Assembly (NCBI RefSeq): GCF_010435915.1
Contig: NZ_JAAFZH010000008.1
Span: 226,662-290,661 of the forward strand
Direction of reading: 5' to 3'
From: Spirosoma terrae
Lineage (GTDB): Bacteria; Bacteroidota; Bacteroidia; Cytophagales; Spirosomataceae
DNA: 64,000 bases
Shown: in pieces, positions 15,564-24,620 of the stretch
Layout: the number at the start of each line of letters is the position of its first letter
Numbering within the stretch: position 1 is the stretch's first letter
Notes under the pieces: model-generated
What the model was told of the DNA's origin: nothing
Database searches by the model: none
Seen by the model: the letters and a program-made list of their open reading frames with translations, nothing else
Made by a program: the position numbers and the translations under genes

Positions 15564-17990
15564 TTATTTCATTTTCACTATCGTTACGCCGGAACCACCA
15601 CGGTCGGCATGCTCATCGTCCATCCGTGCTACCTGCTTGTAGCCACGCAAATGATTACGTATCAATGTACGCAGAATGCCGTCTCCTTTACCGTGAACGA
15701 TACGTAGTTCAGGGTAGCCGAGCATGAGCGCATCATCAACAAAACGGTCGACTTCTCCAAGTGCTTCTTCGCCCCGCTTGCCCCGAATGTCGAGGTTGAA
15801 GCTGAAATTCTGCATCTTCTCGTTCATGTCGAGCCCCTGGCTACGTGGTCGCTCTTCTTTGCTTTCAGTAGCGTCCTTGAAGACCTTACGACTCACTTTT
15901 TCGAGTCGGTTCAGTTTTACGGTCGATTTGAGATCGCCAATCCGAATTTCTGCGTCTTTACCTCGTAACGAAATAACCTGACCAATCGCATTCTGTCCGG
16001 AAATCCGTACGTAGCTACCCACTGAAATGGCACCGCCATCCGCTTCGAATTCTTCTTCCGGTTGCTTCGGTTTTTCAACAACCAGAACCTCCGGTGTTAA
16101 TTCTTTTTCGTCGAATCGTTCCAGCTCCTGCCGTACCTGTCTGGTTGCTTCGCGGTCGGCTTTAGACTCCTTAATTTCGCGGATGGTATTCTCAATACGT
16201 TGATTGGCTTCCTGAACCAACGTTTTCGCTTTTTGCTTGGCGTTGTTGATCAGTTGTTTCTGCTCGTTATCCAGACGGGTTTTGAGCGCCGTATACTCGG
16301 CAAGCTGTTGAGCTAGTTTGCGTTGATTGATGCTGATTTCCAGATTCTTCTCCGAGAAGACTCGTTTCTCAATATCCAGCTCTTTCAGCAATTTCTCGAA
16401 ATTGACCTGCTGGCTTCCCAGCTTTTCTTTGGCCCGGTCAATCACGCCTTTGGGTAAACCAATCTTTTGCGCAATTTCGAAGGCAAACGAGCTGCCTGGC
16501 CGGCCAATTTCCAGCTGATAGAGCGGTTCAAGATGTTCGCCGTCGAATCGCATGGCACCGTTGATAAGACCAGCTGTTTTATCGGCAAATACTTTCAGGT
16601 TGGTGTAGTGGGTGTTGATAACACCATAAGCCCCCGATTTATTCAGCTCTTCCAGAATGGATTCCGCAATCGCACCGCCCAGACCAGGTTCGGTACCCGT
16701 ACCAAATTCGTCGATCAGGAAAAGAGTGCGCTTGTTTGAGCCAACCAGAAACTTTTTCATAGCCGTCAGGTGCGACGAATACGTACTAAGGTCATTCTCC
16801 AGCGACTGTTCATCGCCAATGTCAATGAACAGATTCTGGAAAACGCCCATTTCGGCGTAATCGGCCATAGGAACCAGCAAGCCACATTGCAGCATATACT
16901 GAATCAGACCAATGGTTTTCAGAGCGACGGATTTACCGCCCGCGTTGGGCCCTGAAATAATCAGGATACGTGTTTTTTCGTCCAGACGAACGCTAAGCGG
17001 GACCACCGATTTGCCTTGCTTCTGGAACGACAAATGAAGAAGCGGGTGCCGGGCGTTAATCCAGTTTACCAGTGGGCGTTCGTGGAGTTTAGGCATGATG
17101 GCGTCCAGCTGTACAGCGAGTTTTGCCTTCGCCCGGATGAAGTCGATCTGAGCCAGAAAATTGACCGCTTTCTTTAGTTCATCCAGATGAGGACGTATCT
17201 GATCAGTCAACGCCAGCAGAATCCGATAAATCTCGCGCCGTTCTTCGTATTCCAGTTCCCGAATCTCGTTGTTGGCATCAAACACTTCGGCGGGTTCGAG
17301 AAAAACCGTTTGCCCCGTTTGTGATTCGTCATGAACGAATCCTTTGATCTTACGTTTGTGTTCGGCCGCAATTGGAATAACCAGACGTCCCCCACGTATC
17401 GTCAGACTCAGATCATCCGGTATCCAGCCATTCTGACGGGCCTGCCGGAGAATACTATCGAGTCGTTTACGCAGATTGGCCTGCTCGCTGATGATACGTC
17501 GGCGAATACTGGCCAGCTCGGGCGATGCCGAGTCGCGAACCAGTCCTCGATCGTCGATAACGCGTTCGAGGGCAGCCGACAACTGTTTGTCAACGCCTAT
17601 CGGGCCCGCCAGTTCACGTAAAAAAGGAAACGTATTGCCATTTTTAGCTTCTTCCTGACGGGCTAAAAATTTAAGACACTCCTGAATGGTACGTAGCGCC
17701 AGTTTCAGATCAAAAAATTCAGCTTCGGTCAGAGCCAGGCCCTCAACGCGGGCGCGGGTCAGTTGGGGCCGAACATCAATGTAGTTGCTGCTTGGAAAGG
17801 AGGGTTCATACTGAACGATTTGCTTAAACTCGTCGGTCTGACGTAGCAGTTTATCAATCAACTGAGCATTATCCGTAAAGCGGATTTTTTCGACATAATC
17901 CTGCCCAAGTGTGCTGATACAGGCGTCTTTTAACCGTTCACGGATGGTATCAAAACCTAGTTTTTGTTCTAATGTGTTTGGGTAAAGCAT
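15564..17990 (-). CDS. mutS2: MutS2 endonuclease/ATPase
   Basis: Protein of 808 aa, the normal length of MutS2. N-terminal MutS-like core and clamp (about 1-310), ABC-type ATPase with Walker A GPNAGGKS at 347-354, Walker B LFLIDEFGTGTEP, a long coiled-coil segment (about 515-640) and a C-terminal Smr nuclease domain starting near LDIRGKRGEEAL and containing the HGKGDG motif. MutS2 suppresses recombination or rescues collided ribosomes, depending on the species studied; it does not do mismatch repair. It is a single gene with intact motifs. Confidence 0.96.
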   Translation of the reverse strand: MLYPNTLEQKLGFDTIRERLKDACISTLGQDYVEKIRFTDNAQLIDKLLRQTDEFKQIVQYEPSFPSSNYIDVRPQLTRARVEGLALTEAEFFDLKLALRTIQECLKFLARQEEAKNGNTFPFLRELAGPIGVDKQLSAALERVIDDRGLVRDSASPELASIRRRIISEQANLRKRLDSILRQARQNGWIPDDLSLTIRGGRLVIPIAAEHKRKIKGFVHDESQTGQTVFLEPAEVFDANNEIRELEYEERREIYRILLALTDQIRPHLDELKKAVNFLAQIDFIRAKAKLAVQLDAIMPKLHERPLVNWINARHPLLHLSFQKQGKSVVPLSVRLDEKTRILIISGPNAGGKSVALKTIGLIQYMLQCGLLVPMADYAEMGVFQNLFIDIGDEQSLENDLSTYSSHLTAMKKFLVGSNKRTLFLIDEFGTGTEPGLGGAIAESILEELNKSGAYGVINTHYTNLKVFADKTAGLINGAMRFDGEHLEPLYQLEIGRPGSSFAFEIAQKIGLPKGVIDRAKEKLGSQQVNFEKLLKELDIEKRVFSEKNLEISINQRKLAQQLAEYTALKTRLDNEQKQLINNAKQKAKTLVQEANQRIENTIREIKESKADREATRQVRQELERFDEKELTPEVLVVEKPKQPEEEFEADGGAISVGSYVRISGQNAIGQVISLRGKDAEIRIGDLKSTVKLNRLEKVSRKVFKDATESKEERPRSQGLDMNEKMQNFSFNLDIRGKRGEEALGEVDRFVDDALMLGYPELRIVHGKGDGILRTLIRNHLRGYKQVARMDDEHADRGGSGVTIVKMK

Positions 17991-18143
17991 TTAGTAAGAG
18001 AAGGCTTTGTCAATAGCCTTATACATAACGTTTTAACGAATGATGAGGTTCGTTGTAAAAATAATCTTGTTGCAGAGTGACGTCAGCTATAAATGACCCG
18101 TCACAAGGTAGATTTTTTGTTCTTGAATCGATTATTGTTTGTA

Positions 18144-18171
18144 CTTAGTTTTAAATGAAATGTACTAAGTG
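18144..18171. promoter_or_regulatory. Candidate inverted-repeat operator ACTTAGT-N14-ACTAAGT
   Basis: Two perfectly complementary 7-nt half sites, each preceded by TGT, lie 57-84 bases upstream of the small gene at 18228 and on the upstream side of mutS2. The spacing of 21 bases between half-site starts places both on one helix face. No cognate regulator is evident. Confidence 0.3.
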
Positions 18172-18227
18172 TGAATGATAAGGCTAGTTGCCGTAAAAAA
18201 CTATTCACCTACACTTGTATATCACTA

Positions 18228-18530
18228 ATGCAAAATTACTTAATTGCTTACTACTCGGGTAACGAACCCACCTTCAAATACACAGAAAGCGTTGAATCTG
18301 CCCGTGTCTATGCCCTGGCGATGGCAACAGTACGTCCTAATACAGCCACAGACGTTATGTCTATTATAGAAATTGCTACCGACCGGGTCGTATTCTACGG
18401 AAAAGGACAGAATCTGGTAGCTAAACTAAACGCACAACCAAAGAAAGATTCAGGTACGGGCTTTTCGTTTTTCCCCCTGTTTCGGCCTATATTGACTTGG
18501 ATGGGCTTAACAGTGAGTGAGCAAATCTAG
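18228..18530 (+). CDS. Hypothetical protein of 100 aa
   Basis: Not recognised. I chose ATG 18228 (MQNYLIAYYSG) because the sequence from there looks like a compact domain; an in-frame ATG at 18171 would add a basic stretch. The product has a beta-rich pattern (YLIAYYSG, VMSIIEIATDRVVFYGKGQNLV) and ends in a proline/phenylalanine-rich tail. No signal peptide is visible. It stands alone, followed by a large hairpin. Confidence 0.6.
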   Translation: MQNYLIAYYSGNEPTFKYTESVESARVYALAMATVRPNTATDVMSIIEIATDRVVFYGKGQNLVAKLNAQPKKDSGTGFSFFPLFRPILTWMGLTVSEQI

Positions 18531-18536
18531 TTAGTT

Positions 18537-18603
18537 GAATGGACAGGAATGAGATTGTAGTCATGATAGTAAGAACAGCTACAATCTCATAGTAAGTCCA
18601 TTC
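18537..18603. terminator. Long interrupted hairpin downstream of the 100-aa gene
   Basis: Outer arms GAATGGAC/GTCCATTC (18537-18544, 18596-18603) and inner arms ATGAGATTGTAG/CTACAATCTCAT (18549-18560, 18579-18590) pair perfectly around an 18-nt loop. It starts 7 bases after a stop codon and is followed by TTAATTTTT, so termination is likely, but the size is unusual. Confidence 0.6.
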
Positions 18604-18683
18604 CATTAATTTTTGTGCTCCAGCGTAAAAAGTCTGATAATGGCCAAACTCTTTTGTGTATGTTTGGGGCATACTAGATTACT

Positions 18684-19622
18684 ATGCGTACCCAGAAATT
18701 TATTCCCTTCGTTGCCGCCGTTTGTTTGTCTGTCCTGATTAGTAGTGGTTTGGTCGGTTGCCAGTCGAAAGGTTCAGATACGTCAGAAACAACAGATTCG
18801 ACAACTACCGCCGACGCATCGAGAACGGCGGAAACCGCCGACTCCACCACCGAAGCTGCCGCTACTGTGGTCGATCCTGCCAAAATTCCCGCCAGTAAGA
18901 TAGCCGATGCGGCTACGATTCTGGCTCGCCCGCAGGTGCCCATTTTGTGTTATCACCAGATTCGGGATTGGCGTCCGAGCGATTCTAAAACGGCAAAAGA
19001 TTACATTATTCCGGTTGCCGCCTTCAAGGAGCAAATGCAGATGCTGGCCGATAGTGGTTATCATACCATTTCTCCCGATCAGCTTTATGCGTATCTGACT
19101 ACGGGTGCTACGTTACCTGCCAAGCCCATCATGCTGACGTTCGATGATGGTGATCTGGACCAGTACGAAGTAGCCGCTCCTGAACTGGAGAAACATGGTT
19201 TTAAAGGGTCATTCTTCATTATGACCGTAGCCATTGGCCGGCGGGGTAAACAGCCGTATATGGATAAAGCCCAGATTAAAGATCTGTCGGATCGGGGACA
19301 TACCATTGGAGCACATACCTGGGACCACCATAACGTAAAAAAATATCAGGGTGACGACTGGAAAACGCAGATCGAAGAACCCAACGCCAAGCTGGAGAGC
19401 ATTACGGGCAAACCCGTGAAATATTTTGCCTATCCGTTCGGGCTTTGGAACAAACAGGCGCTTCCTGAACTACAGAAGCGGGGCTATCTGCTCGCATTCA
19501 GTCTGGCTGACAAACGCGATGATCAGATGCCGCTCTATACCGTTCGACGTATCATTGCGGGGGGGCAGTGGAAAGCCAAAACCATGTACCGGAATATGAT
19601 TGGCAGTTTTGATAATAAATAG
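18684..19622 (+). CDS. Polysaccharide deacetylase family lipoprotein
   Basis: Protein of 312 aa. Lipoprotein signal ending LVGC (Cys26), then a Ser/Thr-rich linker (about 27-62) and a NodB-homology domain. Catalytic landmarks: TFDDGD with Asp154 and Asp155, and HTWDHH with His211 and His215, giving the metal-binding Asp-His-His set, plus AYPFG. It probably removes acetyl groups from an extracellular or cell-wall glycan. Single gene with its own terminator; the next gene is another carbohydrate deacetylase of an unrelated fold family. Confidence 0.9.
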   Translation: MRTQKFIPFVAAVCLSVLISSGLVGCQSKGSDTSETTDSTTTADASRTAETADSTTEAAATVVDPAKIPASKIADAATILARPQVPILCYHQIRDWRPSDSKTAKDYIIPVAAFKEQMQMLADSGYHTISPDQLYAYLTTGATLPAKPIMLTFDDGDLDQYEVAAPELEKHGFKGSFFIMTVAIGRRGKQPYMDKAQIKDLSDRGHTIGAHTWDHHNVKKYQGDDWKTQIEEPNAKLESITGKPVKYFAYPFGLWNKQALPELQKRGYLLAFSLADKRDDQMPLYTVRRIIAGGQWKAKTMYRNMIGSFDNK

Positions 19623-19637
19623 ATTGACTGTCTACAG

Positions 19638-19665
19638 GAAAAAAGCGGCTTCGGTCGCTTTTTTC
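19638..19665 (+). terminator. Rho-independent terminator
   Basis: Ten-bp stem GAAAAAAGCG/CGCTTTTTTC with an 8-nt CTTCGG-containing loop, 15 bases after the deacetylase stop. Confidence 0.9.
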
Positions 19666-19709
19666 ATTTTCGGGGCCATTGATAACTGAAATAGACCTGT
19701 AACTATACA

Positions 19710-20567
19710 ATGAAGCACAAACTATTACTGATTTGTACGTTGCTTGTTGGAGCCTGGCAATCTGCGCTGGCTCAGGCCAACCCACCACGTTTGATTGTTC
19801 GTGGCGATGATATGGGCTATTCACATGCGGGTAATGAAGCCATTCTGAAATGCTACAAAGAAGGCATCGAAAAATCAATTGAAGTACTGGCGCCGTCGCC
19901 CTGGTTTCCGGAAGCGGTTGAGCTATTGAAACAAATACCCGATGCAGACATTGGCATCCATTTAACGCTGACCAGTGAGTGGGACAACATCAAATGGCGT
20001 CCTGTATCGTATTGCCCGAGCTTGTGCGATGCTGATGGCTACTTTTATCCGATGGTAAGGCCTAACAAGAACTATCCGAAACGGTCAGTCGTGGAAAACA
20101 ACTGGAATCTGGCCGACGTAGAGAAAGAGTTTCGCGCTCAGATTGAGCTGGCGATGAAGAAAATACCTCGTATAAGCCATTTTTCTGGCCATATGGGTTG
20201 TACAAGCCTGACCGACGACGTAAAAGAACTAGTTAAAAAGCTGGCTCGGGAGTACCGTATCAAGCATCATGATATGAGCCTATCGGAGTCGGGTGTTACG
20301 TATGTAGGCTACCTGGGGCCGCACAAAACGTCTGAAGAGAAGTTGCAAAGCTTCCTGAAAATGCTGGAAAGCCTGGACGCCGGAAGAACCTATCTCTTTG
20401 TGGATCATCCTGGTCTGGACACACCAGAAGTGCGCGCCATTCATCATATTGGCTATGAGAATGTGGCTGAAGATCGGCAGGGCGTAACAGACGTATGGAC
20501 ACATCCGCGTGTGAAGCAGCTTATTAAAGATAAAGGCATTCAATTGATCGGGTACAATCAATTGTAA
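19710..20567 (+). CDS. Exported YdjC/ChbG-family carbohydrate deacetylase
   Basis: Protein of 285 aa with signal peptide (1-21, ending ALAQ). The YdjC-like fold is marked by RGDDMG (Asp33, Asp34), GIHLTLTSEW (His84) and HFSGHMG (His157, His161), the metal and catalytic positions of ChbG-type deacetylases. ChbG acts on chitooligosaccharides in enterobacteria; export suggests this protein works in the periplasm on a different glycan. No sugar transport genes adjoin it. Convergent with the TIM-barrel gene at 20694. Confidence 0.88.
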   Translation: MKHKLLLICTLLVGAWQSALAQANPPRLIVRGDDMGYSHAGNEAILKCYKEGIEKSIEVLAPSPWFPEAVELLKQIPDADIGIHLTLTSEWDNIKWRPVSYCPSLCDADGYFYPMVRPNKNYPKRSVVENNWNLADVEKEFRAQIELAMKKIPRISHFSGHMGCTSLTDDVKELVKKLAREYRIKHHDMSLSESGVTYVGYLGPHKTSEEKLQSFLKMLESLDAGRTYLFVDHPGLDTPEVRAIHHIGYENVAEDRQGVTDVWTHPRVKQLIKDKGIQLIGYNQL

Positions 20568-20641
20568 GCGTGACAACAACACCTCTATCTTTTAACCCTG
20601 AGAAGAGCTATATATAGTATGCCATTTACTTTTAGCGTATT

Positions 20642-20676
20642 GTTTTGTCCTCCTGACGTAGCCAAGAGGACAAAAC
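20642..20676. terminator. Hairpin between convergent genes
   Basis: Perfect 11-bp stem GTTTTGTCCTC/GAGGACAAAAC with a 13-nt loop, between the ChbG-like gene and the TIM-barrel gene. The A/T-rich ends are inside the stem, so termination strength is uncertain. Confidence 0.6.
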
Positions 20677-20693
20677 TTTAAATATCAGCTAGA

Positions 20694-21719
20694 TTAGGCC
20701 AGTTCGGTACGTACGCGCTCCAGCAATTTCTTGGTTGCTCTAACGCCATCGTCGCTGGATAGGTAGCCGCCGGTTGGGTTATACATATTCATGAGCCCGC
20801 CTTCGTATTCAATACCTACGTACCCACTAAAGCCGGCATCCTTGATAATCCTGAATAGCTTACGGAAGTCGCTTTCCGTTTCGTTGCCCTGCGCATCGAA
20901 CTTATGCGTTTTAGCACTAATCCCTTTGGCGTAGGGCATCATTTTCTTAACCCCTTCGTATCGGTCATATTCCTGCAGGCATTTTGTGGCCATAATGCCT
21001 TTAATGTCGTTCGTTTCGGGTTTACTACGTTGGCGACAGAAGTTACCGAAATCGGGCAACAAACCGGCGTTTGGCATATTTACCTGTTTCAATACGCCAA
21101 CTAACCAATCAATGTTAGTTGAGTTACCGAAGTGATTTTCGACAATTACGTTCATCTTCTGCCTGGCGGCATATTCCAGCAGTTTGTGATAGCCGTCGGC
21201 CGCTGCTTTGGCTGCTTCTTCGGCCGGATCGTCGGGTACGCCCGTAAGTGCCTTTGATGTGTCGCCCAGATTAACCCGGATGGAGCTACAGCCGAGAAAT
21301 TTGGCAGCATCGACCCAGGGGAAATGGGCTTCGACTGCCTGTTGACGTTTAGCGGCATCCAGATCAGCGATGTTGGCGCCATCGACCATGATCAGGTTGT
21401 TTTTCATACCCAGATCGTCGCAGCGTTGTTTTAGCTCTTTCAGATACGCCTGATCGGTATGCTTGTTATTGAAAAACATGGATACGTATTCCAGTACGTT
21501 AATACCAAAATCGTTTTTGGCTTTGGCCGGGAAATCCATGTTGGTCATTTTTCCCGAGAACAGTTCACCGGCAAATGAGAACTCGGCCAGCGAAATATTG
21601 AAATTGAATTTTTTAGCGCTCATAGCAGCAAACGTATCGGCTGGTAACATCGATGAAAGGCTCAGACCCGCAGTAGTCAGGCCAAGTTGATGCAGAAAAT
21701 CACGACGAGATTGGTTCAT
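20694..21719 (-). CDS. Tat-exported TIM-barrel isomerase/epimerase-like protein
   Basis: Protein of 341 aa. The start SRRDFLHQLGLTTAGLSLSS (residues 4-23) is a twin-arginine signal, so the folded protein is exported. The remainder has the xylose-isomerase-like barrel pattern: NVIVENHFG, GLLPDFGNFC, GISAKTHKFDAQGNE and GYVGIEYEGG near the end. The Glu, Asp, His and Glu metal ligands seem kept. It lies 48 bases downstream of the sugar dehydrogenase fusion and on the same strand, so they are likely co-transcribed, and the isomerase may use the dehydrogenase product in the periplasm (inference). Confidence 0.87.
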   Translation of the reverse strand: MNQSRRDFLHQLGLTTAGLSLSSMLPADTFAAMSAKKFNFNISLAEFSFAGELFSGKMTNMDFPAKAKNDFGINVLEYVSMFFNNKHTDQAYLKELKQRCDDLGMKNNLIMVDGANIADLDAAKRQQAVEAHFPWVDAAKFLGCSSIRVNLGDTSKALTGVPDDPAEEAAKAAADGYHKLLEYAARQKMNVIVENHFGNSTNIDWLVGVLKQVNMPNAGLLPDFGNFCRQRSKPETNDIKGIMATKCLQEYDRYEGVKKMMPYAKGISAKTHKFDAQGNETESDFRKLFRIIKDAGFSGYVGIEYEGGLMNMYNPTGGYLSSDDGVRATKKLLERVRTELA

Positions 21720-21767
21720 GGCATATGGTAGAAAAGCCGCGTATGATTACACCCGCAGCAGGTTAGA

Positions 21768-24539
21768 TTAGTTAAATAATTGTGCGGTAACGGGTACGAA
21801 GAGGGGGGCTTTCCCCGCTTTTTCATTCTTGAAAACGAAGTACAGATCGTGCATTCCCGTAGTGGGCGTAATCGGTGCTTTGGCCATGGTTGGTTTAAAC
21901 ATGGCCGCCGGATCTTTACTGTCTACGGGAGCCATTTCTTCGGTTTGACCAAGAAGCTGGCCCGTTGGCGAATCGATACGTATTTCGATACGTCCACCGG
22001 CGGCATTAAGTTGGTTTTTAGGAATCGATACGGCGAATTCAGCCATCCGAATACCCGAAAGATCGACTTTATTGAACAGTACGTAGGTTTCTGGAGCCAT
22101 CACAATGGGCAATGGAAACGGTTGACCAGCCATTTTATACAGCATAATCCCCTTCGATTGGCTATCGCTATTACCCAGAACCAGTAAAGAAGGACGTAGC
22201 GTCAGGACGCTCTCAGAGACTTGGGCCGGAAGTCCGTTTGCGCCCCGGTCTTTATACGATGCCAGCAAAACCAGATTTCCTTTTTCGCTTTTGCCCGGTG
22301 TGAATGCTCCTTTAGTTGGTAAAGAAGGAGCGGGTGTTTTCTGGTCGGATAAGGTAAGGATGTATTTCACCATTTCACTGGCGTCGGCTGTACTGACCTG
22401 CGGATGGGCCGTCATCATGGCATCGCCCCATACACCGCCACCGCCTTTAATGATCTTGTTCGACAAGCTGGCTACGGCGTTGGCGTCACCTTTATATCGT
22501 TTTGCTACGTCAATAAAAGCGGGCCCTACCGATTTTTTATCTGTGAAATGACAGGCTTTACAATCGCTCTTGTCCATTAGTGTTTTGCCGGTACCTAAAT
22601 AAGCCGCTTCCGTAAATTTATGCCCTGCACCGCTTTCATTTTTGGGGCTGCTTTCATCCTGATAGCTGGCACGTACCAGGACTGATTTCGCCGGTATACG
22701 TCCGCTTGCCAGACTGCCATCCTCTTTATCTGCTACATTTACCTGATACGTAATCGGTTGTTCCGGGAAGTAAAAACTCTTGTTTCCTTTTGTTACGGCC
22801 AGCTCAACTTTGGGAGGCTCGTTACCCGCTGTTATGTCGATCTCGCGCGAATCGTTCGCGCCTTTAGCGTCCGTCACGGTCAGGATGGCTTTGTATTGGC
22901 CGGGCTTCTGAAAGGTATAGCTTGGATTGGGATCGTTTAAAACGATTGGTTTGCCACCCGATTTACTAACTATTTTCCACTGATACGTCATCGCATCGCC
23001 GTCGAAATCTGTCGTTCCCTCCGATGACAGGTTGACTTTGAAGGGAATCGCACCTGCTTTCTGACTGGCCGCGAGTTTGATGTTTGGCTTGCGATTGCCC
23101 CCGTTGAATTCGATACGTACCAGCCGCGAATCGTCATTTTGCAGGAACCAGCCCGTTCCATATTCCAGTACGTATAGATCGCCGTTTGGTCCGAACGCCA
23201 TATCGATAGGGTGACTGAACGCCATATTCGGCAGAAAGCGTTCTATGTTTGTCATGTCGCCTTTCTCATTGAAACTGACCGACAAAATCATGTCGCGCAT
23301 CCATTCGAATAGGAATACTTTGCCATTATAATAATCGGGGAAAGCGCGTTTAGCGCTAGCAAAATCGGCTTTGTAGTAGGCAGGACCAGCCATTGCGCTA
23401 CGTCCACCTGTTCCCATAATAGGGAACTTCTTGCTTTCGGAGGCCGGATACGAAATCAGAGCCGGATTGGCAGGGGGGAGGTCACGCAAACCCGTGTTAT
23501 TGGGCGAATCGTTAATGGGGTGGGCCGGATCGAATTTCTCACCCGTTTTATTCGTCGCAAAATTTACGTCGTTATACGCTTTATTGTCACCTACGAAATA
23601 GGGCCAGCCAAAATTGCCGGGCTTACGAGCCTGATTATATTCGTCTTCAGCCATAGGGCCCACGCCCACGGAATCGGTTCCGGCATCGGGCCCTACGTCG
23701 CCCCAGTAGACGTAGCCAGTATGTTTGTCAACCGAAATGCGGTAAGGATTCCGGTGCCCCATCGTATAAATTTCTGGTCTTGCCATAGAGGTTCCTTTGG
23801 GAAACAGGTTGCCTTCCGGTATGGTATACGTACCGTCGGGTTCTGGATGAATTCGCAGGATTTTACCGCGCAAATCGTTGGTGTTGGCCGACGATTTTTG
23901 CGCATCCCAGGGGCCACGTTCGGGTCGTTCGTCGATTGGAGCGTACAACGTAGCGCGTGGACTGGTATTATCGCCGGTCGAGAGATAGAGATTGCCGTCT
24001 CTATCCCAATCAATGGAACCACCGGTGTGGCAACACTGCTCCCGTTGAACCGGGACTTCCAGCAACACTTTTTTGGAAGAGATTACCAACTCATCGCCTT
24101 TTAGGTCGTAGCGGGTCAGAATGTTTTTGGGATCGTTGCCAGCGGGCGAATAGTAGAGGTAAATCCAATGATTTTTCTCAAAATCAGGATCAATGTTGAT
24201 ACCCAGCAACCCATCCTCTGCTTCGGTTTCGTGTCCTTCTTTATCCTTATATTTAGTGCTAACCGGAATGGTGGCGATGGTTTTTACCTGTTTTGTTATG
24301 GGCGAGTATAACTGCACCTGCCCATGTCGTTCAATAAAAAGAACTCGCTCGTCGGGTAATATCGCCATTTCGAGCGGCTCATTGAGCTTTTCTGCCAATA
24401 CTACTTTTGTAAATCGGTTCTCGTCGGGCTTGTCTCCTATATCTACAAACGATCGGGTAGAATAAGCCCAAAGGCCAATAGTGCTCCCAATGAGCATCAA
24501 TATTGGGTAGGGTTTTAGCGAAAATGGAATACGTTTCAT
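21768..24539 (-). CDS. PQQ-type sugar dehydrogenase - PKD - cytochrome c fusion protein
   Basis: Exported protein of 923 aa and a close paralogue of the protein at 941-4360, without the ThuA domain. I chose ATG 24539 (MKRIPFSLKPYPILMLIGS), a good signal or anchor sequence; an in-frame ATG at 24599 falls in the operator region. Domains: glucose/sorbosone dehydrogenase propeller with CCHTGGSIDWD, PKD domain, cytochrome c with CKACH and a C-terminal sugar-binding-like domain. Probably oxidises a periplasmic sugar and passes electrons to its own haem. Divergent from a Nudix-type regulator and likely co-transcribed with the Tat-exported TIM-barrel gene. Confidence 0.9.
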   Translation of the reverse strand: MKRIPFSLKPYPILMLIGSTIGLWAYSTRSFVDIGDKPDENRFTKVVLAEKLNEPLEMAILPDERVLFIERHGQVQLYSPITKQVKTIATIPVSTKYKDKEGHETEAEDGLLGINIDPDFEKNHWIYLYYSPAGNDPKNILTRYDLKGDELVISSKKVLLEVPVQREQCCHTGGSIDWDRDGNLYLSTGDNTSPRATLYAPIDERPERGPWDAQKSSANTNDLRGKILRIHPEPDGTYTIPEGNLFPKGTSMARPEIYTMGHRNPYRISVDKHTGYVYWGDVGPDAGTDSVGVGPMAEDEYNQARKPGNFGWPYFVGDNKAYNDVNFATNKTGEKFDPAHPINDSPNNTGLRDLPPANPALISYPASESKKFPIMGTGGRSAMAGPAYYKADFASAKRAFPDYYNGKVFLFEWMRDMILSVSFNEKGDMTNIERFLPNMAFSHPIDMAFGPNGDLYVLEYGTGWFLQNDDSRLVRIEFNGGNRKPNIKLAASQKAGAIPFKVNLSSEGTTDFDGDAMTYQWKIVSKSGGKPIVLNDPNPSYTFQKPGQYKAILTVTDAKGANDSREIDITAGNEPPKVELAVTKGNKSFYFPEQPITYQVNVADKEDGSLASGRIPAKSVLVRASYQDESSPKNESGAGHKFTEAAYLGTGKTLMDKSDCKACHFTDKKSVGPAFIDVAKRYKGDANAVASLSNKIIKGGGGVWGDAMMTAHPQVSTADASEMVKYILTLSDQKTPAPSLPTKGAFTPGKSEKGNLVLLASYKDRGANGLPAQVSESVLTLRPSLLVLGNSDSQSKGIMLYKMAGQPFPLPIVMAPETYVLFNKVDLSGIRMAEFAVSIPKNQLNAAGGRIEIRIDSPTGQLLGQTEEMAPVDSKDPAAMFKPTMAKAPITPTTGMHDLYFVFKNEKAGKAPLFVPVTAQLFN

Positions 24540-24556
24540 TATAATGCGTATTTTCA

Positions 24557-24600
24557 ACACAATAATACTAAATTGTGTCAATGTGTAACGCGTACACAAT
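24557..24600. promoter_or_regulatory. Candidate operator with three ACACAAT half sites in a divergent promoter
   Basis: Half sites ACACAAT (24557-24563), ATTGTGT (24572-24578) and ACACAAT (24594-24600). The first two form a perfect inverted repeat with an 8-nt spacer. The 81-bp gap separates the dehydrogenase gene from the Nudix-type regulator, so binding could control both. The site is read directly; the regulator assignment is inferred from position. Confidence 0.6.
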
Positions 24601-24620
24601 GTTTATTTTTTTAGTTTTTC

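Noticed and set aside
18487..18672. 61-codon minus-strand frame with a hydrophobic stretch
   Set aside because: Runs through the large hairpin and into the end of the opposite-strand gene; no family resemblance and no context.
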